Origin: Rallus limicola
Taxonomy: Eukaryota > Chordata > Aves > Gruiformes > Rallidae
DNA length: 64,000 bases
Assembly (NCBI GenBank): GCA_022605955.1
Contig: JAKCOZ010000040.1
Coordinates: forward strand, 2,914,001 to 2,978,000
Direction: 5' to 3'
Positions 52,092-64,000 of this stretch are shown piece after piece. Below the pieces are notes generated by a model that saw only the letters and a program-made list of their open reading frames with translations, ran no database searches and was not told the DNA's origin. Each line of letters opens with the position of its first letter. The first letter of the stretch is position 1. The position numbers and the translations under genes are program-made.

Positions 52092-52570
52092 GTCATAAAG
52101 CCATCGGGGTTGGAAGGGACCTCGAGAGCTCATCAGGTCCAACCCCCTGCCAAAGCAGGGTCCCCAGGACAGGGCACACAGGGCGGTGTCCAGACGGGGC
52201 TGGAATCTCTCCAGAGATGGAGACTCCACACCCCCCTGGGCAGCCTGGCCCAGGGCTCCCTCACCCTCACTGGGGAAAAGTCCTTCCCCAGCTTGGGCTG
52301 GAACTTTCTATGCTCCAACTTGCAGCCATCACCCCTTGTCCTGTCCCCACAGACACTGAGAAGGGGCTGCCCATGTCCCCCTGCATCCCATCCTTCAGAT
52401 ATTGATAACCATTAATCAATCAGGTCCCCCCTTAGTCTTCTCTCCAGGCTGAACAGCCCCAGCTCCCTCAACCTCTCCTCACAGGGCAGATGCTCCAGAC
52501 CCTTCATCATCTTTGTAGCCTCCTCTATCCCAGTGCTCTGCTCCACAGAGCATCCCCAGCGCCTCTTTGG
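52092..52570 (-). mobile_element. Second CR1 LINE 3' fragment
   Basis: Starts CATAAAGCCATCGGGGTTGG and continues GGAAGGGACCTCGAGAGC, CATCAGGTCCAACCCCCTGC and, at its far end, CCTCTCCTCACAGGGCAGATG. This fits a longer antisense CR1 3' segment of a different subfamily from the first copy. It lies in STARD3 intron 1 with no coding capacity left. Confidence 0.85.
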
Positions 52571-52736
52571 TGTTGGGGGTGGGGGGGTGGGGAGGAGAGG
52601 GGAGTGAAGCCAGCGAGTCTCACGGGGGGGGAGGGGGTGATTTTAAAGCGCTGTGAAAGTTGCGGGGGGCTTGCGGGGGGCTGCCTAAGTGCAAAGTGGT
52701 GTTGGAGGGAAGGAGGCGGCGAGGCGCTGCCGGGGA

Positions 52737-52830
52737 GGAGGAGGAGGAGGAGGAGGAGGAGGAGGCAGCCCGCCCGTGAGCTGATGTATTATTCAGCGCC
52801 CGCAGATGTCTTTAACTTTCCTCAGTTTGA
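52737..52830. promoter_or_regulatory. GGA run followed by TATTATTCAGCGCC element
   Basis: A GGA trinucleotide run (about 52,737-52,764) leads into GCTGATGTATTATTCAGCGC and GCAGATGTCTTTAAC. The ATTCAGCGCC word also occurs in the PPP1R1B promoter. Candidate regulatory spot only. Confidence 0.3.
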
Positions 52831-54384
52831 GATGGGCCCCTCGCTCGCTCCGAGCAGCCAAGGGCCGCGGCGGCTGATCTGAAGTGACAAGTGTTCCAGC
52901 TCCTTCCCCAGTGCCTCTGAGAGCCTCACTGGGACCTGACAGGAGCCTGGCTTTGTTCCCTTTCCAGCCCCGGCACTCTCTGGGTGCTGGGATGCAGAAC
53001 CTGCTGCCACAAGGACCCAAAATTGCCCCAAATCAGGCTGTGCCCAAATCAGGTTGCTCCGGTGTCCAGTGGGGCTCAGCAGCAGCCTTGCCTCCGAGGT
53101 TTGTCCCTTCCCACAGGGAAGTCTTGGGGCTGTTTCCTTGGGATATCCTGTGGCTGCAGCCTCCTGGTTGCCTCAAGTGGGATCTGCCATAGACAAACAA
53201 ACCTCGCAGGGATCCCGGGGGATGCAGCACCGCTGGCGCAGTAGCTAACGCAGGGAGGGACCTGGGGTGTTTTGGGAGGCACGGTGTCCTTGAGCAGGAG
53301 TGTTTTGCAGAGGAGGGGTGGGGGGGGGGTTGTTGCCTGTGCTGTGGGTGGCTCCGAGGTGGCGGAGCTGGGGACTGACAGATCCCTGGCCCGACCTGTT
53401 CTGGCATCCGCTTTCCCTGTTTGTCTCCAGCGTGTGCTTAGTCGCACGAGCCATCAGCACAGTGGCCTCCTTGTGCCTTGCTGACGGAGAGGAAAAACTG
53501 GAGAACAATGGTTGGCACCGGGCTGTGTGAAAACAGCCCTCAGACCTCAACACCTCCCTCACACCGGGGTCCTGTGCCCGGCACTGCCAGCCACCGTGGC
53601 TGGGACAGAGAGCACCTTTCTCCCCTGTTGCCTTCCTGCAGCTCTGCTTGCCCAGAGTTGGGTGTGAAGCCCTGTGTCCCCCCTCCCGAAGCGAGCAGGC
53701 TCCTCTCCTGGCTGTGCAGGGTGGGATCCGTGGCCGATGCTGTGCCTGGGTGCTGAGGCTTCATGTTTTGCCTTGTGCCCCTGGGAGCTTGGCGCCCATC
53801 CCTGTAGCTTGGGGTGGCTCCAGGACACTGGGACCGCTTTCCTTTGGATCGTGGGCCTCAGTGGAAACACCCTGAGGGCCCTTTTCCTGCTGCCGTGGCA
53901 TCTCTGTGGGCTTTGCCATCTGCTGCTCTGGCCGCTGGCTGCAGCCGCCAGCTTGGCTCGCTGTGCTGTGAGCCTGTTCTGGGTGGCTGCCTCTGCATCC
54001 CAGTGACACTTGCTGGTGGCTCCGCAGACACCCTGCACCTTGTGCAGCCAATTCCTGCTTCCCTGCAGTGAGGAGAAGGGAGGGAGGGTCCTGTGCTGGT
54101 GAATGTGGGGTGCCAGGGTGAGCCCTGGGTGTCTTCACTTCGGGGAGGGGTGGCTCTTTGGTAGCCCCAAAATCCCAGTATTGGCCTTTTTGCTCAGGAA
54201 CCGTATCAGACAGACAGGGGTTTAATTGGTACCAGGAATATTTGCCTTTAGAGGTGGGGGAGAGGAAGAGGGGGGTCTGGAGACCCAAGGCTTGAGGCTC
54301 CCCTTTGTGTCTCCCCACAGGTGATGCACTGACTTGGCAGATGTTGCCCCAGTTCACGTAGGACCCAAGTCACTTGGGCCGAGG

Positions 54385-57300
54385 ATGAGCAAGCCGACGG
54401 ACCTGGAACGAAGCCTCCCAGCCATAGCGTCCATCAGCACCTCGTTCTCCCAGAGCCAGGGCTTCTCCCCATACTGCTACTTCTCCCCAGAGAAGAGAAA
54501 AGCCATCTCAGATGTGAGGAGGACCTTCTGCCTCTTCGTCACCTTCGACCTGCTCTTCATCTCCTTGTTGTGGATAATCGAGTTGAATGTAAGTTGGGGG
54601 AAGCAAACCAGTGGAGTCTTTACCCTATAAAGTCCTGGCTTGTTTTCTTTTTCCAGCTGTTCCCTCTGGGTTAATTGCTCTGTTTTCAGAAGTCTTGGGC
54701 CAAATCTTTGTTTGTTCTTCCCAGCGCTCTGCTGATCTGTGCTGGCTGAGAAACCTCTGTGTAAAGTCCAGCTCGTTTCCTGAAACTGGGCTCTTGTGGC
54801 TGTCCAGGGTTGTTAACATGTGTGTGGTTGTGTGTGTGGGGCTGTGTGTGTGTGTTGTGTGTGGGGCTGTGTGTAACCAGCTCCAGGGCTGTGGAATCAC
54901 CTGGTTGAGTGCTTGGCCAGGTTTCTCTCCTGCTCCCTCTGCCTTAAGTGACTCCACTCAGCTGTGTTTGCCAGGCAGCTGCCTGCTCTGCTGCCCTGCC
55001 CTGTTCTCAGAGCGTCAGAGGAGTGAGGTAGGATGTGCAGACCCTCCTCTTGCCCGCCCAGCTGTTGGGCAGAGACAAAAAGGGCTTTGAGCTTTGGTCC
55101 CAACCTACTGCTGCTAAGCTCTGCTTCTGAAAGCCAGAGGAGCCGTTCTGCAGCGAAGGGGACTCAGAGGGCTGTGCAGGGGCTGTCACGGTGTGAGCTG
55201 CTGCCTTTGCTCACCCTGTCCCCTGCTGCAGTGCCCAGGGACACCCAGTTTCTTTACCTCGTTCCCATCAGGTCAGAGTTACTCCCTGGGCTGTGTTTTA
55301 TGTTCCCTGCTGGTTTCAGCCCTGGTTTCAGGTACTACATGTCCTTCTGTGGAACAGCCTGAGCAGAGATGAGCCGATAGACCCCAGTGCTCCCGCGTGC
55401 AGCCCCGCTGGCTCTGCCCTTTACTTATCAGCACTGGATCCTGCGCTCACTTAGTGGCTCTTATCTCTACCCTGTTTATTTCCTGCACTTAACAGATTGT
55501 CTTGGCCAGCAGCTCCCTGCTAGATGCAGCCTGAAGAGACCCCTGCCTCCCCTTTCTCCCCCCTCCACACCTAGGAAAAAGCCTCTCTAGGATGGCATTC
55601 CAGCGATGCTGATGGTGTCCTGCCATCCTGCCTTGGACCTCAACCCCCCTGCTCTTGCCCCTCTGCTCTGTGGGCTCTGGAGAGGTGCTGTCTACAAATA
55701 AAAGAACCCAGCCCCAGGCAGATAATCTGCCAGCACGGTCACCAGGGTGATGCTGAGCGTAGGTCTTGCAGGTAGCCATTAATGAGTGACTAACTGCTGA
55801 TATTTGGGCCCTGAGCTGAGATGCTGCATATTTAAAGCTATTAGGACAGCTTATTTGCCTAGTTATGAAGAGCAACGATTTTATATCATGACTAATGCTT
55901 TTTTTATCAAACGGTTTCCTTCTCTGCAAGATAAGCTGAGCAGATTGGCCCTTGTTAAATGTCTGTTGCAAGCTCTTGGTTCTGCGAGCTGGCTGCACTT
56001 GGAGATGGAGAGATGCCTCAGATGGTTCTTCTTCCTTGGCCACGGTGGTGCCTGTATTTAAACTGGAAACACACCCCCCCCATCCCAGAAATCGTAACCT
56101 GAAGCCTTCCCCCCCCCTCCCTCCACTCCATTCCTCCCACATAGGGAGTCAGGGTGTGGGGAAGAGGGTTTCAGAGGCAGCTTGGTGAAGCTGGCTGGCC
56201 CAGCTCCCATAACTACAGATCAGATGAAGCAATAGTGCAGCTTTGCTTTGCCCCCCCCCGACCCCCCTTTCCCAAATATGAAGTGCCAGCCCTGACCTAG
56301 AGGGACCGCTTCCCAACGGCTGCCTCTTCTGTCCTTGGACTGTCTGACCAGAGGGTGCCAGGGCACCAGGCTGCCAAGAACTGGCCTGAGATCCACCAAC
56401 TTGTTTCTCACAGATCATCAAACAGCTGTCAGCCTGTACCAGCTCCCAGGCCAGCTGGGCTGCGTTCAAACCAATAGCCTAAAGGTGAAGCATTTGTTCC
56501 AGTTACCTGAGCCATCCACTTCCTCAGAACCAGCCATTCCAGGCTCCTGAGAGCAGAATTTATGGTGGCAAAACTACCAGGGGCTGTCAAGCCCCAGATT
56601 GTCTCGGGGTACAGTGAGCAAGAGCTCTTCCCTGAGCTTTTCCCATGCTCCCACACATCATCCCAGAAAGTGGTTTGCCTCTCACGTTTCCTTGCTGTGT
56701 GTCCCTCACCCCCCTCTCCTCCCTCGCCCCCCTCTCCTCCCTCGCCCCCATCTCCTCCCTCACCCCCATCTCCTCCCTCACCCCCCTCTCCTCCCTCTTC
56801 CCCTTTGCCAGCACATTGGAACCCACTGGTTGATTTGCTGGGTTTCTGGGAGGGCAGCCTGGTGCTGCTGGGAGCCCTGGGAATCCAGCTGGCCCAGAAG
56901 GAAGGAGAGGGGACCCCTTGGTGCCTGCACAGGAAGGCTCATGGTGGCTGAAATTCCCCATGGCTGCTAGGGACCCCCGAGAGCCCTTGCAGGGGGATGT
57001 TTTGATTGTCCAGCTCCGCTCAGTGCGTTATGGAAGGTGCTAGAGAAGCTCTTTCCTGTGGCGTTTTGGGGCTTTTTGCTTCATCTCCTCCCATACAGCA
57101 GAAGTCTGTCACCTGAAGCTGTGCCTGGAAGCGGTGGGCAAGCGTGGGAGGTGTTGTCTGACCAAGGGCTTCAGGCTGTGAGGCTGGTGAACGCGTGGCG
57201 CTGGCCTCAGCGTAGAAACACCCCGTGTCCCTGCCTGCTGCTCCGGCTCTGACTGCCTGACTCGCACTCCTGGGTGTGAAACCCAGGGTGAAAGGGGCTG

Positions 57301-60300
57301 TTGTACCCTCCCAGATGAGCCCACCTCATGTGTGCAGCAGGCCTGATGTATAACCTGACCTGGTGGCTCCTCCGGTCACCGCCTGGCCAGGTCCTTCCCA
57401 TCATTAGTTCCTTACCAGTGCACCCAGTAGCTCTCTGGTTTCCTGTCTCCCCTCAGACCAAGGATGGCATTCAGAAGAACCTGGAGAATGAAATCATCAA
57501 GTACAATTTCAAGACCTCTTTCTTTGACATATTTGTGAGTATCCCAGACTGCTGCAGGTGAGGAAACAGCTTGGGAGCTCAGAGTGGCAGAGGCTGAGCC
57601 GGGGAGGGTCCCTGCCTTGAGGCTGGGGGGTGGCTTGGGTCTCCCCACAGCCTGGCTGGGTGACATGTTGCAGCCCATCCCAGTTGCAGCCTTGACCCCA
57701 TCTGTCTAGGTGGGGAGTTGGCCTGTGTCTGCATCCTCCCAGCCCCTGGCAGAGGGACGAGGGCAGTGACTGGTGTCTTTTGTTTTTCAAGGTCTTGGCT
57801 TTCTTTCGGTTTTTTGTCTTGCTGCTGGCCTATGCGATCGTAAAGCTGCGCCACTGGTGGGTCATAGCGGTAAGGAGGCAATTTTGGCTTTCCTGCTTTC
57901 ACTTTTCTCCCTCTGCCTGGAGTTTGCAGCTCTCTGAGATGTGTAAATGTGTTTTTCAGGTTACTACACTGGTATCCAGTGCCTTCCTGATCGTGAAGGT
58001 CATCCTCTCCGAGGTCAGTGTGCTGGGGGTTGCTCTGTGATTGCTGCTGCTGCTCTCTTCCCATCCATGTGAACACCCCATGGTCTCTGCTTTCTTCCCC
58101 TCAGCTGCTGACCAAAGGGGCTTTTGGCTATTTACTCCCCATCGTCTCGTTCGTCATTGCTTGGCTAGAGACTTGGTTCCTGGATTTTAAAGTCCTAACT
58201 CAGGAAGCAGAAGAGGAACGCTGTGAGTATTTCTCTCCTCTCTGGTAGGAGTTGGCAGGCAGGAGCACTGGGCCAGGGGTTCTGCTGTTTTGGCAGCACC
58301 TTGACAGATCTGACATTTATGGCGAAGTGATCTCCAGGCTGGCTGCGACGGTTACTGCCTGACTCAATTCTTTATGGTATCTAAAGCCCTTTGGGGGAAG
58401 AAAATACCAGATTATAAAAAGCATCTTTTAATTGAGTGGAGCAAAATGTGCCAGATTCCCCAATGTCTGGATCCTGAAGCCAGGCGTGTTGGAAACAGAG
58501 CTCACCTCCACGCTGGAGAAGATGTTTTGAAACAGTGGGACAGGTGCCAGGCGGGCTGTTGGATTGTCTGTCTTTGGATGTCTGTCCTGGAGACCTTTTG
58601 GAGGGGATGGCTTCACTCACGGATGCCTTACGGGGGCGCGGTGTGAGTTACAGCCTGTGAAATCTTACAGCCTCCGACCGCTGAGGTCAGACTAAGCAGA
58701 GAGCAAGTCTGACCTAATGCTTTACAAATCACCCTGCTGAGCCGGGCACTTGTAACTCCCAGGGGTCCTTCTAGGGAGTTTGGGCAGACACCCCAGTCCT
58801 GGATGAGCACCCAACTCCAGCAAGAGGGCTTAACAGAGGAAAGAGGAGCGGGAAAGGGGCCGTAACTGGAGGAGTGTTTGTCAGGAGAGGCTCCATCCGA
58901 AATGTGCTGACTGACTGGAAACCACCAGAGGATGTTTGGGTCTTGCAAGGAGGCTTTAAGATGAAAAATGATCAAGTGTTTAATGCCTCTATTGGATTAG
59001 GCTCAGGTTCTAAATTGCTTCCAGGGGAAGCTCTTATTTAATTAGATGCTTAATCGCCTTTGGATTTGACAGGCAAAAGAGCCCATTGATCTCCATGCAG
59101 ATAAAATGTCTCAAACAAAAGATGAGGCAATAGGAGCTGAAAAGCTTGTGGGCTGGTTGGTCTTGTGGGTGCTAGAAGACCGGCTGTGTCTGGAGGAAAG
59201 TGGCTGGGAGGGTGGTTGAGTTGGGGTGGAGGAAGTAGGGACCCCAGGACCCTGCAGTGTTGAAGTGCTGGGTGCTGTGTGTGTAAAACCTCGTGCTTTG
59301 GTTCTCAGGGTACCAGGCAGCCCAGGCTGCAGCCTCTCGTGGCCCCCTGCTCTACCCCAGAGCCTTTTCTGAGGGACAGTTCTACTCCCCTCCGGAGTCC
59401 TTCGCAGGTGAGATGTGTTGTCCTCCCCTTCTGCTGGCATGCAACCCCCTGGGTCTCCTCATCTCCATAATCACCTCCTCCCTGAGCTCTGTCTCTTATC
59501 CCAGCCCTTGGCAGTGGCCGGTGGCAGAGCCTCCCAGAACTGACACTGCACAACAGACTCCCCTCTCCTCACACTGTGCCTGGGCAGGAGTCCTGCTCAG
59601 CCCTGGGCACCTGGCTGCAGCTCTGGGGGAAACTGGAGCCTTTTGTGGTCGTGGGATTAAATGCTTTTAGCTGCAGCTAAAGGACTTGACAAATGCTGCC
59701 CTTGGGATGAGGGCACGGGGCGAGTTGGCACAGGGAGGTGAGGATGGGGGCTGGCAGCACCCCACTGCCCTCTGACACTGCCCCGTGCTGGCTCCGGAGC
59801 GAGGGGACGTCAACCGGAGCAGTTGTCTTGGTGTGGTTGACACATGGAGCAGTGCCTGGCCAGCCAGCTGTGGTGCTGAGGCGTTCGGGGTTGTCTTGCC
59901 ATCGGCTGAGGTGCAGGGATGGGACGGTGCCTGTCTGAGGATGGTTGTAGGAGTGGGGTGTTCATGGATCGCCTGTTAACAGTGTGCTTCCCACCCAGGG
60001 TCGGACAACGAGTCAGATGAGGAAGGTGCAGGGAGGAAGGCCTTGACAGCTCAGGTAAACAGAAGCCACCTCTCCCTGTCCCTCACCTTCGGGCTGATCA
60101 GGGCTGTGAACGTCTCTCACAATCCTGCTGCCCCTTCAGGGCGCTGCCCCTCATCACACAGCCTGGCCTGGGGACATTTAGCCAAGGAGCTCTGCTCTGT
60201 CCTTCACCCCCCCTGAAGCCTGGCTAGGCACAGGCTGCTTGGTGCTCCTTTCCAAGGGGTCCTGCTACCTCTTGGCCCTGGTTCTGGCACCTCAGCAGCA

Positions 60301-63300
60301 GGAAGATCAGACGTCTCATAGCCCTTTGCCTGCTGGAAACCCTTCCACCAAGGCAGGAGACTGGCTGGTAGACGCAGCTGGCGTGTGGATACAAGCCAGG
60401 GCGGAGAGCGTGACTTCAAGCTCCAAAATGAGGCCTCTGTGACCCAAATTAAGAGATTTCTGCGGTGTGGGGGTGGGAGATGGCCCCTTTCCCCTCTGCC
60501 AGCCCTGGGAGGGGGGCAGCAGGCTTTCTACAGACAGTGAAACGCTTCCTTCTCTCCTAGGAGAAGGAGTACATCCGGCAAGGCAAAGATGCCATGGAGG
60601 TTGTGGACCAAATCCTCGCCCAGGAGGAGAACTGGAAGTTTGAGAAGAACAATGCAAGTGTCATGTGTCCCCCTCCTGTTCCCCCTGCCCGAGAGCACGG
60701 ATGGCTTAGTGAAAGTGGGAGGACAAATGAGGCTCCTGAAACCTCCTTGCGACACGAAAAATTAACAAGCGTTACAATTACCTGATTGAATCAGGAATCT
60801 ATTCCAGTTCAGTTAAATGTAAAATCCCCTCTTATTTAATTAGATGTTTAATTGCCTTCCTGTTTGACAGGAGAGAGCCCCTCGCTCCTCCCTGTTGCAG
60901 GGGTGGACAGCTCACCTTTGATAGGTGTTGGGACATGGGGCTGTGGGGAGCAGGGGAGCAGCAGAGACACAGTGTGGGGGGCAGCAGAGCTGTGCCAGCC
61001 CTGTGGCTGCAGGTTCTGCCCTTGCTCCATGGCAAGGCACCTTTGAAGGTGCTGCAGAGGCCAAGCTGGGCTCTGTCTTTTCTGGCCAGCTTTGGCCCAC
61101 GTGGGAGCAGGAGAGTGTGGGGCACAGACTTCTCCCACCCCCAAAGCTGCTTTGGTCCCTCCTGTTTTCCCTGTGAGAGGGACCTTTGTGGGTGCTGCAG
61201 GATTAATGCCACACAGCAGAGCCTTTCCTGTTGCCTCGCCGTGCTGGTTCATTCCCTGGGCTACGGGGCAGAGTTGTTGGGGTACCCAGAGCTGCTTTCT
61301 CTCTCCAGAGGGTGGAGAGAAAGGGGCAGCATCTCTGCCCCCCTAAACCCAACCTTGCCTTCTGCTTGTGGCCTTGCAATGCAATTGGGGCGAGCGTCCT
61401 GCAAACTGCAGTCTCATCTGGTATTTAAAATTCCCCTGTCAAGTGATCCATTGTCCGATGCCAAACTAGCTGGGCAGATTGTTTTCTTTATCCAAAGGGG
61501 GATGGATTTAAATAGACTAATCAGAGTTTAACACGGGGCTAATGATGAAAGGTTATCATCTGTCCATCCCTAACCCCTCTGGGGAGGCTCTTCTCAGATG
61601 TAGGTAACAACAGCAGTGCTGGCAAACCAACCCCTTTCTCTTCCCCCCGCGCTGGTTGCTCGCTGCAAAGAGAATTTGACCTTGACGTGGAGTTTCCAGG
61701 CTGGCACAGGGAGGATTCTTTTTCTGTCTCCTCACTGCTGCCTCTCTGGGTATTGTTTTGTTTATGGAAATCTGTACACGTGCATCCCAAATGTGCTCGG
61801 TGCAGTTCCCTGGATGGGGTCACTGCCTGGGGCAGGGGTGATGGGGTGGGGGTAGGGGGGGATGTTTGGGGGCTGGAGAGAATGTTGCACAAGGTAGGAC
61901 TCACCCCAGACAGGAGTGATTTACTTTGCCAAGGTAAATATAACTCTCTCCTTCCTTACACAGGACTTTGGTGATGTTGTTTACACTTTGGAAATACCTT
62001 TCCATGGCAAGACCTTTATTTTAAAGGTAAGGACCTCCCCCCATCTCTTCCTCAGCCTGTGTGCCACTGCTCTGCTCGAAGCCAGCTCAGCTTTCACGCT
62101 CCCCTGGCCCTGGCAGGACAGGTCAGCCTGCAAAGCACACTCTCCCTGCTTGAGACAGATGAACCGCTCCGCACGCTCTAGGGAATCTCTCCAGGAAAAC
62201 CCCTTGGCTGGCAGACAAACTCCCCAGCAAATATGCTGGGCCTCGCTCTCCGCTGCTAGAAGCGGGAGCAGGTGACTGCAAGACTTGATTCCAACCCCAG
62301 CATCTAGGACTAATCTGACCAAGGAGGCTAATTGCAACTAATTGCCAGCAAGACCAGGGCTGAGCGTGCGTCTGCTGCTGCCTGGCATGGAGCAGAGCTG
62401 CTCCAAGTGCCTTGCTCTGTGGCCTCTCGCCGGAGCGGCTTGGCTGGGACCCACGCTTTAATGAAGCATCGGTGCTGCGGTGCCTTCTCTTTGTTCCAGT
62501 GCATATGTTGCCTCGCTGGCAGGAGCTGCTGGTGGAGCAGCTCGGTGTTTGTGAGGAGAAGCTGGATGGTCCCTGTGTTGCTGTGTTAACTGTTTGCTTC
62601 CAAAGGTCCCCTATCCCGTGGGGACATGGAGAGAGAGTGATGTTGTCCGTGCCGGAGCTTGGAAGAGCTTCTTGGTGACTTCCCAAAAAAGCAGGGTGAG
62701 GGTGGGAGAGGAGCCAGCCTGGGTCAGACCCAAACTCTGCCTGTCTCACCGTGTTAAGGACAGATGCTTGCCCTCTCTGACACCAGTGTGCACCTCAGCA
62801 GGTGACTGCTGAACCCTGAGGTCTGGCCTGAGCTCTCAGACTCCATGTACCCTCCAGGCCCTTGGGAACGAGAGCGCAGTGACACAGGGGTGACATCTTT
62901 GGCTTTGCGTGCACTAGAGCCGGGCTGGGCCCCCCCCCCATCTTGTGTTACCCCAGTTGTTCTTTGCACCCCTTAAAATTCACCTTAGTGGGGAGCGGGA
63001 CTGGCTAACTGGTCTGGCTCTGTCCACAGGCCTTCCTGCAGTGCTCTGCTGAAACAGTTTACCAGGAGGTTATTCTCCAGCCTGAGAAGATGATCCTGTG
63101 GAACAGAACGGTGGCAGCTTGCCAGGTAAGCGTGCTGGACAAAGATGGCTTAATCACAGGAGCTCCTTGGAGCGGAGAGTTGGAGCTTCCCAGTCCAACA
63201 CCGGCTGGCGGCGGTGCCCAGCCCGTACTGGAGCTGAGCTGGATCCGAGTCGCTGAGGCGTTAAATCTCCGCCGCTCAGCCGTACGATCCGAGTGCTCCG

Positions 63301-63761
63301 CGGTCGCCAGCTGCACGCCTGTGCCTATCCAAAAGCCCATGAGGTGGGCAGGGAGATGGGCCAGTGGCTGAGCCAAACCTGCTCTTTGCTTGGGAGGTTT
63401 TGGGTGTTTCCCCACCGTTGGTGTGGCTGGGATCTGGGAGCAACGCCTGTACCCCCCTCCCGCCCTCCCAGAGGGGCAGAGGGCCCAGTGCTGGGGCAGG
63501 ACACACACCTGTGCACACGCTGCCGCGGAGTTTGTCCCCTTCAGCTTCTCATCAGCTGCTTGAGATGCTCCTTTTGCTCCGAGTGCTGCTGCTGTCGTGG
63601 GGCAGCATCCGTATCACCCGGCCATTGCCACAGCCTGAAGACTTCTCCCTGCTTTGCTTTTCTCTTCCCAACCCCCTCCAGATCTTGCAGCGGGTCGAAG
63701 ACAACACGATCGTCTCCTATGATGTGGCAGCTGGGGCTGCGGGCGGTGTCGTTTCCCCAAG
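54385..63761 (+). CDS. STARD3: StAR-related lipid transfer protein 3 (MLN64), 3' end beyond window
   Basis: Late-endosomal membrane protein that carries cholesterol at ER contact sites. Coding exons: 54385-54588, 57457-57534, 57792-57869, 57960-58013, 58105-58222, 59309-59407, 59999-60054, 60561-60653, 61964-62026, 63030-63125 and 63682-63761 (continues past 64,000). Phases agree, giving about 340 of roughly 445 residues. Visible: MENTAL domain with four hydrophobic spans (from about 48 to 167), then the phospho-FFAT motif [11 protein letters not shown] (about 201-211) that binds VAP proteins. The START domain follows from about 225, with [20 protein letters not shown] and [16 protein letters not shown]. 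The start codon follows a non-coding exon 1, with an upstream ATG (54342) ended by a TAG within 18 bp. Intron 8 uses a GC donor (60654). Neighbour order PPP1R1B-STARD3 agrees with mammals. Confidence 0.95.
55795..55935. promoter_or_regulatory. AT-rich element in STARD3 intron 2 region
   Basis: AT-rich unique block with GCATATTTAAAGCTATTAGG, TTATATCATGACTAATGC and TTTTATCAAACGG. It lies between the exons at 54,385 and 57,457. Candidate conserved non-coding element. Confidence 0.35.
56704..56805. repeat. 15-bp TCCTCCCTCRCCCCC minisatellite
   Basis: About seven copies of a 15-bp pyrimidine unit (CTCTCCTCCCTCGCCCC, with an A variant) in the same STARD3 intron. Confidence 0.9.
59031..59084 (+). 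repeat. Paired intronic element, copy 1 (STARD3 intron 5)
   Basis: Contains CTCTTATTTAATTAGATGCT, then TTAATCGCCTTTGG and TTTGACAGGCAAAAGAGCCC. About 85 percent identical by eye to 60829-60880, in the same orientation. It lies in an AT-rich block of about 58,970-59,110. Confidence 0.75.
60829..60880 (+). repeat. Paired intronic element, copy 2 (STARD3 intron 8)
   Basis: Contains CTCTTATTTAATTAGATGTT, then TAATTGCC and TTTGACAGGAGAGAGCCC. Homologous to 59031-59084. The AT-rich block around it extends left to about 60,755 (AAAAATTAACAAGCG). Confidence 0.75.
61420..61560. promoter_or_regulatory. AT-rich element in STARD3 intron 8
   Basis: Unique block with GGTATTTAAAATTCCCC, ATCCATTGTCC, TTTATCCAAAGGGGG and ATTTAAATAGACTAATCAG. 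Candidate conserved non-coding element from composition and motifs. Confidence 0.35.
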
Positions 63762-64000
63762 GTCGGTTCATTCCGCTGTCTGCTTTGGGCTGAGCCCCTA
63801 AACCCCCCCCCTAAAATACAGAGAGAAGTGTCTGACTGGGGGCAGAGGGCTCTGCCCTGGCTCTGCCCCTCTTTGCTGGCCGGGAGCTCCCAGTATCAAT
63901 GAGGCAGGGCTGACTGGCCATGCTGGTGACACTCCCAAAGCCCCTGAAGTCTCCTCCAGATGTTTCTGTCAGGAGTCTGGGCTGCCTCAGCCAGCCGGTT

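Overview
This is nuclear DNA from a vertebrate, almost certainly a bird. The evidence is orthologues of five human chromosome-17 genes with very short introns, two antisense CR1 LINE 3' ends in the STARD3 locus, extreme GC richness with many minisatellites (typical of avian microchromosomes), and one 100-N assembly gap. There is no prokaryotic or viral gene organisation and no CRISPR array. I see no new multi-gene system. The interest lies in gene architecture, repeats and candidate regulatory islands.

Left block (1-15,457): ITGA2B (integrin alpha-IIb, + strand) is complete, with 30 coding exons packed into 7.7 kb and 1,040 codons. FAM171A2 (+) follows about 1.1 kb later and is cut by the gap at 15,458-15,557 after six coding exons, before any membrane segment. 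ITGA2B and FAM171A2 are also neighbours in mammals.

Middle block (15,558-43,250): this is mostly non-coding. It holds long GGAT, GGGAA, GA-rich and CA repeats. Among them lie compact AT-rich islands with homeodomain, octamer and E-box motifs, which look like developmental enhancers around NEUROD2. NEUROD2 (-) has its whole coding sequence in one exon, a predicted 5' UTR exon near 31 kb and a repeat-rich 3' UTR. A triple CCAAT array at 18.7 kb looks like a promoter without an assigned gene.

Right block (43,250-64,000): PPP1R1B (DARPP-32, +) has clear first five exons and three phase-compatible but divergent terminal exons. STARD3 (+) starts from a CpG-rich promoter only about 0.25 kb after the PPP1R1B poly(A) signal. 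It runs off the window inside the START domain after 11 coding exons. The order NEUROD2-PPP1R1B-STARD3 matches human 17q12. ITGA2B-FAM171A2 lies elsewhere on 17q in human, so the join at the gap is either an avian rearrangement or a scaffolding decision.

The genes do not form a pathway: ITGA2B is an adhesion receptor of thrombocytes/platelets, FAM171A2 a membrane protein, NEUROD2 a neuronal bHLH factor, PPP1R1B a dopamine-regulated PP1 inhibitor and STARD3 a late-endosomal sterol transporter. Gene calls rest on reading exons, splice sites and conserved protein sequence by eye. Regulatory calls rest on motif content and base composition only.
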